Program-made: the position numbers and the translations under genes
Shown: one piece after another, positions 55,051 through 64,000 of the stretch
Layout: each line of letters begins with the position of its first letter
Position numbering within the stretch: position 1 is the first letter of the stretch
Notes under the pieces: generated by a model
What the model saw: only the letters and a program-made list of their open reading frames with translations
Databases searched by the model: none
What the model was told of the DNA's origin: nothing
Source: Clostridiales bacterium
GTDB lineage: Bacteria > Bacillota > Clostridia > Saccharofermentanales > Saccharofermentanaceae
Direction: 5' to 3'
Length of the DNA: 64,000 nt
NCBI GenBank assembly: GCA_017649645.1
Contig: JAGCGK010000024.1
Coordinates: 1-64,000, forward strand

Positions 55051-55087
55051 CGAAAAGAAAAAAGGACTGATGAGGTATCAGTCCTTT
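55051..55087 (-). terminator. Terminator after the second LCP gene
   Basis: A perfect 11-base stem (AAAGGACTGAT and ATCAGTCCTTT) with a five-base loop is followed on the minus strand by TTTCTTTTC. Confidence 0.9.
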
Positions 55088-55094
55088 AATGATT

Positions 55095-56489
55095 TTAACC
55101 TGAAATGTGTGCCTCAAGATCGAAGTCTGTCGGACAGTTATCGTTGCTCGGAGCACTTGGTATCTCGTCTACAGGATCAAAGTCCGTAGTCTCACCGTAG
55201 AAGAACATCTGAACATAAGGAATAGTCATGTTCCAGTTGTTTCTGATACTCCATTCATCACCGTACATACCCGAATTGAAGAAGCCTTCGAGCGGCAACT
55301 GAAGATACTCGATATGAGCATTTTTAAGTGATGGAAGGAAATCCAAAGCGTATTCTTCGATACTTTCCTTATCGATATTGGTCCTGAGCATGCCCAGTAT
55401 ATCAGGAAGACAAGTAGCTTTCTTAGCAGCACTCATACCCATGAACTGGCTCATAAGGCTTCTGAGGACTTCAACCTGTCTTTGTGAACGCTCATAGTCT
55501 CCGTTACCTACATGTCTGATACGGGCATACGCTACTGCCTGACGGCCGTTAACCCAGATATAACCTGTCTGATTGACCTGCTGGAAATCGGAATCATAAC
55601 CTGCGATGCTGTTGATCTCAGCCAAGTTATCATTAAGACCTGCAGGACTATAAAGCTCGGAACTTGTTACATCGATATATACACCGCCGACGGCATCGAT
55701 TACTCCGGCCATGTTAATAAAATTAACGTAGGCATATCCGTCGATAGATATTCTTAATGTGTTTTCGATAGTAAGCTGAAGGAGATCAGGACCGCCTTGA
55801 GACATAGCAGCATTGATCTTCATAGGATTTTTATAACCCGGAACATAAGCATATGAGTCACGGGCAACAGAAACCAGCTTGATAGATCCAGTTGAACTGT
55901 CTATGGACATGATCATGATTACGTCAGCCAGACCGCCTTTTCCGTCGCTCTGATAACTCCTGGAACGGCTGTCGATACCGATCAACAGGAAGTTATGTAT
56001 GGAATCATCTTCAATGACAGGGATATCAGGCTTCAATTCTTCTCTGAGCTTGGAGATCTCAATGACCTCACCCTCATCATTTACAAATGATACATTCTGC
56101 TCAGGTTCGATATAATCGATCTGATTCAAAAGGTACTCTTTATACCAGAATCCGAAAATGACAACACCGATCAAAAGACCGAGGATACCCATTCCACAGT
56201 ATAAAAGGATCTTATTACGAAGTTTCCTCTTCTTTCTCTTCTTGGCGATGTAATCATCAACCGTACCAGTCTCAGACTTAAAGCTGCCTGCATTATATGG
56301 CTTGGTCTCGCTTTTCTCCTCATAACTGAATTTGTTTTCTACAACTTTCTTTTCAGTCGGGAGTTTCTCTTCCCTAATGTTCACACCTGTAACAGGAGCG
56401 TCTGTCTTCCTCACAGCCACTTTATTATCAGGCATTTTACGTTCCGGTTTTCTGCTGTTACCCGGAAACATCAACTCGTTATTTCCCAA
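55095..56489 (-). CDS. LytR-CpsA-Psr (LCP) family protein
   Basis: A 464-residue LCP ligase. A long charged cytoplasmic region (about 1-85) and one membrane helix (about 88-114) precede the LCP domain with FLLIGIDSRSR, DVIMIMSIDSSTGSIKLVSVARDSY and RQAVAYARIRHVGNGDYERSQRQ. A TTG at 56489 is used as start because AAAGGAG stands eight bases before it; the nearest ATG is six codons later. It lies 12 bases after galE. The long N-terminal part is unusual and unlike the LCP at 12757. Confidence 0.87.
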   Translation of the reverse strand: MGNNELMFPGNSRKPERKMPDNKVAVRKTDAPVTGVNIREEKLPTEKKVVENKFSYEEKSETKPYNAGSFKSETGTVDDYIAKKRKKRKLRNKILLYCGMGILGLLIGVVIFGFWYKEYLLNQIDYIEPEQNVSFVNDEGEVIEISKLREELKPDIPVIEDDSIHNFLLIGIDSRSRSYQSDGKGGLADVIMIMSIDSSTGSIKLVSVARDSYAYVPGYKNPMKINAAMSQGGPDLLQLTIENTLRISIDGYAYVNFINMAGVIDAVGGVYIDVTSSELYSPAGLNDNLAEINSIAGYDSDFQQVNQTGYIWVNGRQAVAYARIRHVGNGDYERSQRQVEVLRSLMSQFMGMSAAKKATCLPDILGMLRTNIDKESIEEYALDFLPSLKNAHIEYLQLPLEGFFNSGMYGDEWSIRNNWNMTIPYVQMFFYGETTDFDPVDEIPSAPSNDNCPTDFDLEAHISG

Positions 56490-56501
56490 TTCTATTCTCC
56501 T

Positions 56502-57521
56502 TTATTCTAATCCGTTAGGATTCATTGTCTGCCAACGCCAAGAATCCTCACACATTTTGTCCATATCGTACTTAGTCTTAAAGCCTAATTCTCTATTAGC
56601 CTTGGTAGGATCGGCATAACTAACCGGAAGATCGCCTTCTCTTCTTGGAGCGAATTTGTAGTTGATCTTCTTTCCACAGGCCTTTTCATAGGCAGTTATA
56701 ACCTGAGAAACTGAATAGCCGTTACCGGTTCCCAGATTAAAGACGTATCTACCACCGTTTTTTGTTGCAACATAATCAAGAGCTTTTACATGACCTTCAG
56801 CAAGGTCACAAACATGAATGTAATCTCTGATGCATGTTCCGTCAGGAGTATCATAATCATTTCCGAAAACATTTAGACACTCGATCACTCCTGCAGCCGC
56901 TCTTGCAACGTTCGGGAAAAGATTGTTAGGGATTCCCTGAGGGTCCTCTCCCAAAAGTCCGCTCTCATGAGCTCCGACAGGATTAAAGTATCTGAGTAAT
57001 ACAACATTCAAAGTAGGATCGCTATATGCGATATCTGATAGGATCCTCTCGATCATCCACTTAGTCCAGCCATATGGATTTGTACACTCACCAAGAGGGC
57101 TGTCCTCAGAAAGCGGAACCTTACCTGTGGATCCGTAAACAGTAGCCGAAGAACTGAATACGATGTTCTTAACACCGAATTCCTTCATGAGTTCCACTAC
57201 TGTAAGAATACTGTCAATATTGTTTCTATAATACTCTGCAGGCATCTGAACTGATTCACCAACTGCCTTAAGCCCTGCAAAATGAATTACCGAATCTATC
57301 TTATTTTCTTCGAAAACCTTACGTAAAGCTTTTTTATCGCAACAATCGATCTCGTAAAATTTAACTTCTTTTCCTGTAATCTTAAAGATCCTGTTGCATG
57401 CCTCTTTTTTGCTATTATATAAATTGTCTACTACGATAACATCATATCCGGATTCAATAAGAGCAACACAAGTATGAGAACCGATAAAACCTGTGCCACC
57501 TGTAACCAATACTGTACTCAT
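56502..57521 (-). CDS. galE: UDP-glucose 4-epimerase
   Basis: GalE interconverts UDP-glucose and UDP-galactose using bound NAD. The 339-residue enzyme starts MSTVLVTGGTGFIGSHTCVALIESG, has the catalytic SSSATVYG and NPYGWTKWM (Tyr and Lys of YxxxK) blocks and the VLRYFNPVGAHESG segment. The ATG at 57521 has GGAGG four bases upstream; ten codons further upstream are open but lack a ribosome site. With the LCP gene it suggests wall polysaccharide synthesis. Confidence 0.95.
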   Translation of the reverse strand: MSTVLVTGGTGFIGSHTCVALIESGYDVIVVDNLYNSKKEACNRIFKITGKEVKFYEIDCCDKKALRKVFEENKIDSVIHFAGLKAVGESVQMPAEYYRNNIDSILTVVELMKEFGVKNIVFSSSATVYGSTGKVPLSEDSPLGECTNPYGWTKWMIERILSDIAYSDPTLNVVLLRYFNPVGAHESGLLGEDPQGIPNNLFPNVARAAAGVIECLNVFGNDYDTPDGTCIRDYIHVCDLAEGHVKALDYVATKNGGRYVFNLGTGNGYSVSQVITAYEKACGKKINYKFAPRREGDLPVSYADPTKANRELGFKTKYDMDKMCEDSWRWQTMNPNGLE

Positions 57522-57720
57522 AGTTCCTCCATAATACTTATTAATAAACAAATCGATTGTATACTAACATATTCAAATAAACAAATGCTTTTTCCTTACA
57601 TTTCCGTAAGACACAACCATTACAGACTCTTTTTATCAATTTCCACAAGTTTTCACCAAATTACTATGTGTATTATTAAAATTTATTATAAAATCTTTTC
57701 GATGGGAGGTTTTCAACCAC

Positions 57721-58425
57721 ATGGATAAGATTATTTATATTGCCGACGACGACAACAACATCAGAAATCTTCTTAAGCAGTTCTTGGATCGAGAAGGATT
57801 CAATTGCTTGGGTTTCGAGACAGGTGATGACCTCCTGAAGAAATTCATATCAGATCCTTGTGATCTTGTTATCCTTGACGTAATGATGCCGGGCCGCGAC
57901 GGTTTCTTTATCTGCAGCGAGATCAGAAAGATCAGTAATGTTCCGATCATTATGCTTACGGCACGTGACAGCGATTCCGATTATATTGAAGGACTTAATA
58001 TGGGCAGCGATGACTATTTTACCAAGCCATTCTCCCCTGTTAAGCTCGTTACAAAGGTAAAATCTATCCTTCAAAGAAGAGAAGCTGTCCAGGAGAACAA
58101 GGAACTTGATTCTTCTACGCTTACATTTGCCGATATCAGTCTTAACATCAAGAACAAGACTGCTACGCTTAAAGATGACGAACTCCAGCTTACTCCAAAC
58201 GAGTATGCTCTTCTTTCATATCTTATTATTAACAAGGACAGAGCTATTCCAAGAATGGAACTTCTTGATAAAATATGGGGGTACGAAACTGAGGTCGAAA
58301 CCAGAGTTGCTGATGATACCGTAAAGAGACTTCGTAAGAAGATCATCGATTCAGATGCTTTGATCTCAACGGTATGGGGCTATGGTTTCAGACTAGAGAA
58401 TAAGAATGACACCAAAGCCGAATAA
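57721..58425 (+). CDS. OmpR-family response regulator
   Basis: A 234-residue two-component regulator. The receiver domain (1-117) has the acidic pair near residue 9-10, phosphoacceptor D53 in LVILDVMMPG and K104 region in DYFTKPFSP. The C-terminal winged helix (about 130-230) ends with TVWGYGFRLE. GGGAGG precedes the ATG with a long 12-base spacer. It is followed by its histidine kinase after 19 bases, and is divergent from galE. Confidence 0.95.
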   Translation: MDKIIYIADDDNNIRNLLKQFLDREGFNCLGFETGDDLLKKFISDPCDLVILDVMMPGRDGFFICSEIRKISNVPIIMLTARDSDSDYIEGLNMGSDDYFTKPFSPVKLVTKVKSILQRREAVQENKELDSSTLTFADISLNIKNKTATLKDDELQLTPNEYALLSYLIINKDRAIPRMELLDKIWGYETEVETRVADDTVKRLRKKIIDSDALISTVWGYGFRLENKNDTKAE

Positions 58426-58444
58426 TTCTTAAGAGGTACCCTTG

Positions 58445-60082
58445 ATGTCTATCTTCAAGCACAAGGATAATGGAACAATAAAAGTCAAGACTACAAAGAA
58501 GCGCTTACTTAAAACTCCGATGGCGCTTCATTTCTATTCGGCTTTTTCGATAATCATCATATTCTTCTTCATAAGCTTTAACTATGCTTTTGCTAAGTAT
58601 TATGCCCGTGATATTGATAACGAATGCTCAAAGCGTATAGATTCGGCAATTAATTCCATAAAGGTTCTCTCAAAATCATACTCAGAAACTCTTTCTACCG
58701 ACGATTATAATTCACCGGAAGAAATGAGGGACGATCTTATCAATCTGATCATTTACGCTGCAGACGTTTCCAACGAAAAGACAAGTCTTGTATTGTTCTA
58801 TGAAGATGAATCAAACGACAGTGCCGTTGATAAATATACCGTATTGTGGCCTACATATAACACATATAACATGGGCTATACAGATCAGACCAGAAAACTG
58901 TACAGAGAAATGTATATAGTTAAGTCCGAAACTGAATCCCAAGACACATCAGACTCTATCTCTAGAACAAAAGAGATCCTTAAGGAGATAATAGAGAGAA
59001 ACGGTATCCAAACCAAAAAGGATGTTAACCGCAAGATCAAGATCAATGACAGGACCTATATGTACCGCTTTGCTACTCTCAAAAGCGATACAAGCGGTCA
59101 GTTTTCAGATAGGTACTATATCCTTTTTTACATTGATACCACGACCAGTATGGAAAAGGTTAACAAGATACTGTTCAGGATCACCATTATTGCTATTATC
59201 ATAGCAGGTGTACTTAGTATCATTATCTCCTTCCCTATCCTTGAATCTACAAGAAGGCTTTCAAGATTTGCCAACAGGATCCGAAAAGGAGACTTTGATA
59301 CTTATAACGGATCTATCGTAAGTCGGGAACTAAATGAGCTGCGGAATACCATGAATCAAATGGCAACCAAGCTCAAAGAAAATGATAAGGAACAGAAAAC
59401 CTTCTTCCAGAATGCTTCTCACGAGCTTCGTACCCCGCTGATGTCGATACAGGGCTATGCCGAAGGAATGAAGTACGATATCATCGACAAGAACGAAGGC
59501 GTCGATGTAATAATCTCCGAATCTTCAAGACTTTCGAACATGGTAGAAAACCTTCTTTCAATATCGAAAATGGATCTTTCTGCTTCCAATAACTATGAAG
59601 TCAAAAAACAGATCGTTAACGTTTATGAACTTTTGGGAATCACGATCGACAAGATCCGCGGAAGTTTTCTTCTTACTAATAAAGAATTAATTAATAATAT
59701 ATCGATAAAGAGTAATGTTCATATCTTTGCAAACGAGAATGATATTTTCAGAATGCTCGAAAACGTCTTCTCAAACTGCCTTAGATATGCAAAGAAAGAA
59801 GTAACCTTCAACTGTTATTCGACAAATGAATATGTAGTTTTCGAGATTTCAGACGATGGTCCGGGCATAAGTGATGAGGTAATGTCCCACTTATTTGAAA
59901 GATTTGCCAAAGGCAGTGACGGAAAACACGGTATCGGTCTTGCTCTCGTTAAATCGATCGCAACTGAACATAACGGTACAGTAGAAGCCGGAAACAAAGA
60001 AGGTGGCGGAGCTATCTTCAAGATCAGGTTACCGATCATCGAGCCGACCGAACAGTTATCACACAAAAATAAGAATCAGTAA
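58445..60082 (+). CDS. Sensor histidine kinase
   Basis: A 545-residue membrane kinase. Two membrane helices (about 28-50 and 237-262) flank a large extracytoplasmic domain; a HAMP-like linker follows, then the dimerisation domain with phosphoaccepting His at about residue 326 in NASHELRTP, and the ATPase domain with N, G1 (EISDDGPGIS) and G2 (GKHGIGLALVKS) boxes. The ATG at 58445 has GAGG eight bases upstream; TTG three bases earlier is an alternative. The signal is unknown. Confidence 0.94.
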   Translation: MSIFKHKDNGTIKVKTTKKRLLKTPMALHFYSAFSIIIIFFFISFNYAFAKYYARDIDNECSKRIDSAINSIKVLSKSYSETLSTDDYNSPEEMRDDLINLIIYAADVSNEKTSLVLFYEDESNDSAVDKYTVLWPTYNTYNMGYTDQTRKLYREMYIVKSETESQDTSDSISRTKEILKEIIERNGIQTKKDVNRKIKINDRTYMYRFATLKSDTSGQFSDRYYILFYIDTTTSMEKVNKILFRITIIAIIIAGVLSIIISFPILESTRRLSRFANRIRKGDFDTYNGSIVSRELNELRNTMNQMATKLKENDKEQKTFFQNASHELRTPLMSIQGYAEGMKYDIIDKNEGVDVIISESSRLSNMVENLLSISKMDLSASNNYEVKKQIVNVYELLGITIDKIRGSFLLTNKELINNISIKSNVHIFANENDIFRMLENVFSNCLRYAKKEVTFNCYSTNEYVVFEISDDGPGISDEVMSHLFERFAKGSDGKHGIGLALVKSIATEHNGTVEAGNKEGGGAIFKIRLPIIEPTEQLSHKNKNQ

Positions 60083-60084
60083 AC

Positions 60085-60128
60085 AAAAAGGGATGATCCT
60101 ATGAATACGGACCATCCCTTAGTTTTTC
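60085..60128 (+). terminator. Bidirectional terminator between kinase and prfB
   Basis: A 12-base stem with one mismatch (AAGGGATGATCC with GGACCATCCCTT) is followed by TTTTT on the plus strand; the minus strand also ends in a T-run, so both the kinase and prfB could stop here. Confidence 0.85.
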
Positions 60129-60139
60129 AATGAACTATA

Positions 60140-61249
60140 TTATTTCTCGATCTTCATTCCCGAAAGGAACGCATTTATGAATCCGTCGAGATTACCGTCC
60201 ATAACGGAATCAACATCAACTACTTCATATCCTGTACGGTGATCTTTAACCATTGTGTAAGGACAGAATACATATGATCTGATCTGTGAACCCCAAGCAA
60301 TATCAAGCTGATTTCCCTTAAGATCTTCGATCTTCTCCATCTGAGCAGCCTGAGCCAAGGCAAAGAGCTTAGCCTTGAGCATATTCATGGCAGTCTCTCT
60401 GTTTTGGATCTGAGAACGCTCTGACTGACAAGCAACTACACAACCTGTAGGAATATGAGTGATACGTACAGCTGAATCAGTCTTATTGATGTGCTGTCCA
60501 CCCTTACCTGTTGCTCGGTATGTATCAACACGAAGATCTGAAGGATCGATCTTGATATCAATAGTATCATCAAGTTCCGGCATTACTTCACAGGAAGCAA
60601 ATGATGTATGTCTGCGTCCGGATGCATCAAAAGGAGAGATTCTAACGAGTCTATGGACACCGATCTCTGATCTTAAGAAACCATAGGCATTTTCACCGGT
60701 AACCATTATGGAACAGCTCTTGATACCGGCTTCATCACCATCAAGATACTCAAGCACCTTTACTTCGAAATCATGCATCTCACTCCAACGGGTGTACATT
60801 CTGTAGAGCATACTTACCCAGTCCTGAGCCTCTGTTCCACCTGCGCCTGCATGTAAAGTAAGGATTGCATTATTCTTATCATACTCACCAGTAAGCAAAG
60901 TCTCGAGACGCATCTTCTCGAAGTCATGCTTAAATGTCTCTACGCCTTCCTTAAGCTCTTCAAGAGTATCTGTATCCTCAGCTTCATTACCCAGTTCACA
61001 GAGAGCCAAAAGGTCTTCTCTCTCCGTAGCAAGGCTATTAAACAACTCCACCTTCTTTTGAAGTCTCTTAAGATTTGTCTGAAGTTTCTGTGCCTTATCA
61101 ACATCATTCCAGAAATCAGGCTCCTGTGTTCTGGCTTCAAGCTCACTGATCTCAACCATAGTGTGCTCGATATGAAGCGATTCACGAAGCGTAGCAACGG
61201 GTTCCTTGTAAGACTCCAGATCAAGCCTTATATTATCGTACTCAAGCAT
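60140..61249 (-). CDS. prfB: Peptide chain release factor 2
   Basis: RF2 releases peptides at UAA and UGA. The 369-residue enzyme is read from one frame without interruption: MLEYDNIRLDLESYKEPVATLRESL is the usual RF2 N-terminus. The codon-recognition tripeptide SPF is at 205-207 and the catalytic GGQ at 250-252. The programmed +1 frameshift with an in-frame UGA found near codon 25 in many bacteria is absent. It overlaps the end of the aminotransferase gene by eight bases. Confidence 0.96.
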   Translation of the reverse strand: MLEYDNIRLDLESYKEPVATLRESLHIEHTMVEISELEARTQEPDFWNDVDKAQKLQTNLKRLQKKVELFNSLATEREDLLALCELGNEAEDTDTLEELKEGVETFKHDFEKMRLETLLTGEYDKNNAILTLHAGAGGTEAQDWVSMLYRMYTRWSEMHDFEVKVLEYLDGDEAGIKSCSIMVTGENAYGFLRSEIGVHRLVRISPFDASGRRHTSFASCEVMPELDDTIDIKIDPSDLRVDTYRATGKGGQHINKTDSAVRITHIPTGCVVACQSERSQIQNRETAMNMLKAKLFALAQAAQMEKIEDLKGNQLDIAWGSQIRSYVFCPYTMVKDHRTGYEVVDVDSVMDGNLDGFINAFLSGMKIEK

Positions 61250-62432
61250 TATACTTTCCTTCCTTAAGTTCCTTTACAAATTCTGCAAGTCTTTCCATTG
61301 CAGTATTAATCGATTCCATAGATGCAGCATAACTTATTCTTACATAGCCTTCACCACATTCTCCGAAAGCATTTCCGGGAACGATGGCGACATGCTTTTC
61401 CTTAAGAAACTTCTCACAAAACTCTTCAGATGATAATCCGAGTCCTTTAATAGACGGGAAAGCATAAAATGCTCCTGAAGGAGTAAAACACTCAAGTCCT
61501 GCATCTTTTAGACCCTGAATGATCACTCTTCTTCTGTGATTATATTCATCCTTCATCTCATCAACATAAGATAATCCGTTCTTGATAGCATCAATGATCG
61601 CAAACTGGCTCATAGACGGAGAACACATAATACAATACTGATGTATCTTTGTAACAGCAGCTACCAAAGATCTGTTACCCAAAACATAGCCAAGTCTCCA
61701 ACCGGTCATAGCAAATGATTTGGAAAAACCGTTGATCATGATAACTCTGTCTCTAATATCCTCAAACTGGATAAGGGAACTTGGCTTATCTTCAACATAA
61801 TTGAGTTCTGCATAAAGTTCATCAGATATTACGAAAATATCAGGATGCTTAACAAGGACATCATGGATCTTCGAAAGATCCTCTTTAGTCATGATCGCAC
61901 CTGTAGGATTACTCGGATATCCAAGAATAATATATTTTGTCTTGTCTGTGATCTTTGCTTCAAGTTCTTCAGGCTGAAGTTTGAAATCATTCTCCGGCTT
62001 TGTTTCAACTACGACCGGAACACCGTGAGCAAATGAAACTGTAGCCTTATACGCTACAAAACAAGGCTCAACGATAATAACTTCATCACCGGGATTAATG
62101 AGAGCTCTGGCTACAAGATCCAAACCTTCACTACCACCTACAGTAATGAGGATCTCACCGTTAGGATCATAATCAACACCATATCTGTCGGAAATGTAAT
62201 CTCTGATCGCCTTACGGGAATCAATATATCCGGCATTCGGAGAATAGTGAGTATAACCGTCTACCAAAGAATTGATACCGGCCTCTCTTATATTCCAAGG
62301 AGTAACAAAATCAGGCTCACCAATTGACAAAGAGATAACATCCTTCATCTCATTGGCAAGATCAAAAAACCTTCGAATAGCTGAAGGCGGTACCTTTTTT
62401 ACCACATCGGAAATCTTATCAGAATAATCCAT
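61242..62432 (-). CDS. Class I aminotransferase
   Basis: A 396-residue PLP enzyme of fold type I. The PLP lysine is K238 in GFSKSFAMTGWRLGY, with NPTG at 175-178 and SDELYAEL at 203-210 as further cofactor contacts. It resembles PatA-like aspartate/aromatic aminotransferases; the substrate is not certain. It follows the Lrp-type regulator by 14 bases and leads into prfB. The pairing suggests amino-acid responsive control. Confidence 0.9.
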   Translation of the reverse strand: MDYSDKISDVVKKVPPSAIRRFFDLANEMKDVISLSIGEPDFVTPWNIREAGINSLVDGYTHYSPNAGYIDSRKAIRDYISDRYGVDYDPNGEILITVGGSEGLDLVARALINPGDEVIIVEPCFVAYKATVSFAHGVPVVVETKPENDFKLQPEELEAKITDKTKYIILGYPSNPTGAIMTKEDLSKIHDVLVKHPDIFVISDELYAELNYVEDKPSSLIQFEDIRDRVIMINGFSKSFAMTGWRLGYVLGNRSLVAAVTKIHQYCIMCSPSMSQFAIIDAIKNGLSYVDEMKDEYNHRRRVIIQGLKDAGLECFTPSGAFYAFPSIKGLGLSSEEFCEKFLKEKHVAIVPGNAFGECGEGYVRISYAASMESINTAMERLAEFVKELKEGKYNA

Positions 62433-62446
62433 ATCAAACCTTCTTA

Positions 62447-62935
62447 TCAGAGAATTACAGTCTGCCTGTCATCATTATCGTTTCTGTCAGAAACAATTCC
62501 GTCAATCTTATACTTCTTAAGGATAAAGTGAGTCTTAGTAGACAAGACTCCCTCCAACGGAGCAATCTTCTCAGATACGAAACTAGCAACTTCACGAAGA
62601 TTATCATCTTCATAGATAAGCATAAGATCATAATCACCGGATACAAGGTAACAAGAAGCAACCTTGTCATACTTACAAAGAAGATTGGCTATATGGTCAT
62701 ATCCTCTGTTTCTCATAGGGGAAAGCTTTACCTCGATCATCGCGATAACAGACTCTTTCTCAGTCTTTTCCCAGTTGATCTGAGTTGTATATCCGAGGAT
62801 TATTCCCTCATCACATAAAGCTTTAAGTTCAGCCTGGATCTCTTCTTCAGTTGTTCCAAGCATAACCGCGATCTCACGTGGACAGAGCTTTGCGTTGTTC
62901 TTGATTAACTTGAGCAATTCCATTCTGTTGACCAT
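62447..62935 (-). CDS. Lrp/AsnC family transcriptional regulator
   Basis: A 162-residue regulator. The winged helix (about 1-60) has PREIAVMLGTTEEEIQAELKALCDEGIILGYTTQIN, and the RAM ligand-binding domain (about 65-140) has GYDHIANLLCKYDKVASCYLVSGDYDLMLIYEDDN. The ATG has AAGGAG with an eight-base spacer. The adjoining aminotransferase is the likely target; autoregulation is typical of the family. Confidence 0.92.
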   Translation of the reverse strand: MVNRMELLKLIKNNAKLCPREIAVMLGTTEEEIQAELKALCDEGIILGYTTQINWEKTEKESVIAMIEVKLSPMRNRGYDHIANLLCKYDKVASCYLVSGDYDLMLIYEDDNLREVASFVSEKIAPLEGVLSTKTHFILKKYKIDGIVSDRNDNDDRQTVIL

Positions 62936-62955
62936 ATTATTTTCTCCTTATCTAT

Positions 62956-63005
62956 AAAAATTCACCCCGTCAAGAATCTCCGTTTGAAGATCTGAGCGGG
63001 GTGAA
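62956..63005 (-). terminator. Terminator after malic enzyme gene
   Basis: Outer arms TTCACCCCG (62961-62969) and CGGGGTGAA (62997-63005) pair perfectly around a large loop and are followed on the minus strand by TTTTTAT. Confidence 0.85.
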
Positions 63006-63021
63006 CGAATATCTAAATTTG

Positions 63022-64000
63022 TCAGATACGTGCTACGCCGCTCTTACGTGCTGCCTCTGCAACCGCTGCGGCTACTGCCTTACCTACACGTGGATCGAAT
63101 GCATCCGGGAGAATGTACTCAGGATTGAGCTCAGAATCAGATACGATGCCAGCGATAGCATTTGCAGCAGCGATCTTCATCTCATCATTGATATCAGAAG
63201 CTCTTACATCGAGAGCACCACGGAAGATACCAGGGAAAGCAAGAACGTTGTTAACCTGGTTCGGGAAGTCAGAACGACCTGTAGCCATAACTGCAACACC
63301 AGCCTTCTTAGCCTCATCAGGAAGAATCTCAGGTGTAGGGTTAGCACAAGCAAATACTACAGGATCCTTAGCCATTGTAGCTACCATCTCAGCTGTGAGA
63401 ACGCCAGGAGCGGAAACACCGATGAATACGTCTGCACCAACGATAACCTCAGCAAGAGAACCTGCCTTCTTCTCAGGGTTTGTGATCTTAGCCATTTCTT
63501 CCTTAGCAGGGTTAAGTCCGTCTCTGCCATCATAGATAGCGCCCTTACGGTCACAAAGGATAACGTTCTTAAGTCCTCTGGAGATGAGGAGCTTAGTAAT
63601 AGCTGTAGCAGCTGCACCTGCACCGTTAACTACAACATGGATATCTTCCATCTTCTTACCAACGATCTTAAGAGCGTTTGTAAGACCTGCAAGTGTGATA
63701 ACAGCTGTACCGTGCTGGTCATCGTGGAAGATCGGGATGTCACATCTTTCCTTGAGCTTCTTCTCGATCTCGAAGCATCTAGGAGCAGAAATATCCTCGA
63801 GGTTTACACCACCGAAGGAACCTGCGAGAAGTGCAACAGTGTCAACGATTGTATCAACATCCTTGGAACGGATGCAAAGCGGGAATGCATCAACGTCACC
63901 GAAAGCCTTAAAGAGTGCACACTTACCTTCCATAACAGGCATACCAGCCTCAGGTCCGATGTCACCCAAACCAAGAACTGCAGTACCGTCTGTAACAACA
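63022..64000 (-). CDS. NAD(P)-dependent malic enzyme, C-terminal part (cut by window edge)
   Basis: Malic enzyme oxidatively decarboxylates malate to pyruvate. The frame is open to the right edge; upstream in-frame residues read VVTDGTAVLGLGDIGPEAGMPVMEGK, so the true start is outside. The visible 326 residues include HDDQHGTAVI (metal and substrate site), the NAD-binding VVNGAGAAATAITKLL and ACANPTPEI. The TTG at 63969 is internal. Cofactor specificity is not decided. Conserved through its stop at 63022. Confidence 0.95.
   Translation of the reverse strand, partial: VVTDGTAVLGLGDIGPEAGMPVMEGKCALFKAFGDVDAFPLCIRSKDVDTIVDTVALLAGSFGGVNLEDISAPRCFEIEKKLKERCDIPIFHDDQHGTAVITLAGLTNALKIVGKKMEDIHVVVNGAGAAATAITKLLISRGLKNVILCDRKGAIYDGRDGLNPAKEEMAKITNPEKKAGSLAEVIVGADVFIGVSAPGVLTAEMVATMAKDPVVFACANPTPEILPDEAKKAGVAVMATGRSDFPNQVNNVLAFPGIFRGALDVRASDINDEMKIAAANAIAGIVSDSELNPEYILPDAFDPRVGKAVAAAVAEAARKSGVARI

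Noticed and set aside
55040..55060. Recurrent TTTTCGAAAA palindrome as a possible regulatory site
   Set aside because: It appears in several places, mostly within coding sequence for Phe-Glu-Lys or in AT-rich gaps, with no constant position relative to promoters.
60140..61249. Frameshift in prfB
   Set aside because: One uninterrupted frame includes the normal N-terminus, SPF and GGQ; there is no in-frame UGA to shift past.

Overview
The window reads as chromosomal backbone DNA from an anaerobic, low-to-moderate GC member of the Bacillota, class Clostridia. The evidence is the gene order recN-argR-nadK-dxs-ispA-xseB-xseA-nusB-DUF2273-amaP-asp23-efp, a CIRCE-controlled groESL operon, AmaP/Asp23 proteins, two LytR-CpsA-Psr proteins, VanZ, a YqeG-type phosphatase, the large one-chain PurL and strong Shine-Dalgarno sites. 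DUF4214-rich secreted proteins suggest a Lachnospiraceae- or Saccharofermentans-like lineage, but the genus cannot be fixed from this sequence. No rRNA, tRNA, CRISPR array, insertion sequence or prophage was seen. No intergenic gap exceeds about 230 bases.

Layout. 1-9565 (minus): a housekeeping run for DNA repair (recN, cut by the left edge; xseAB), arginine control (argR), NADP supply (nadK), isoprenoid precursors (dxs, ispA), transcription and translation factors (nusB, efp), the alkaline-shock envelope proteins and yqeG. 9579-13848 (minus): aspartate kinase, a transmembrane PP2C-like protein lacking its metal ligands, and an LCP cell-wall ligase. 13983-15191 (plus): a DUF3048 lipoprotein. 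15271-31187 (minus): vanZ, smpB, tsaD, a membrane-anchored alpha/beta hydrolase homologue that looks catalytically dead, a CorA-like transporter, a U32 peptidase-family protein, zapA, a DUF4214-CAP secreted protein, rsmA, purL, htpG and a class IV aminotransferase. 31333-34853 (plus): an arginine locus, argG and argH, with two tandem ARG-box-like operators behind a strong promoter and two small genes between them. 35003-37989 (plus): a DUF4214 secreted protein and a MATE exporter that may be read from a leaderless mRNA. 37979-45607 (minus): an SDR, a fusion of a nucleosidase-like and a spore-photoproduct-lyase-like domain, a DUF711/ACT pair, two FAD proteins and a CYTH protein. 45616-51463 (minus): a Gld-like ABC transporter operon with two envelope proteins. 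51531-57521 (minus): acyl-ACP thioesterase, a small membrane protein, groEL/groES, a second LCP protein and galE. 57721-60082 (plus): a two-component system. 60140-64000 (minus): prfB without a frameshift, an aminotransferase with its Lrp-type regulator, and malic enzyme cut by the right edge.

How it fits together. ArgR encoded at the left is the likely regulator of the argG-argH locus 30 kb away. Envelope building recurs: LCP twice, the PP2C-like sensor, DUF4214 proteins, VanZ, GalE and the Gld-like exporter. Two proteins keep a fold but lose the catalytic residues (PP2C-like 10947-12755; hydrolase-like 17355-18377), so binding or signalling roles are more likely than catalysis. The most unusual gene is the nucleosidase/photoproduct-lyase fusion at 38644-40446, in which the catalytic signatures of both halves are visible. 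The spoIIIA cluster that lies beside efp and asp23 in many spore-forming clostridia is absent, which makes a photoproduct-lyase homologue here more curious.
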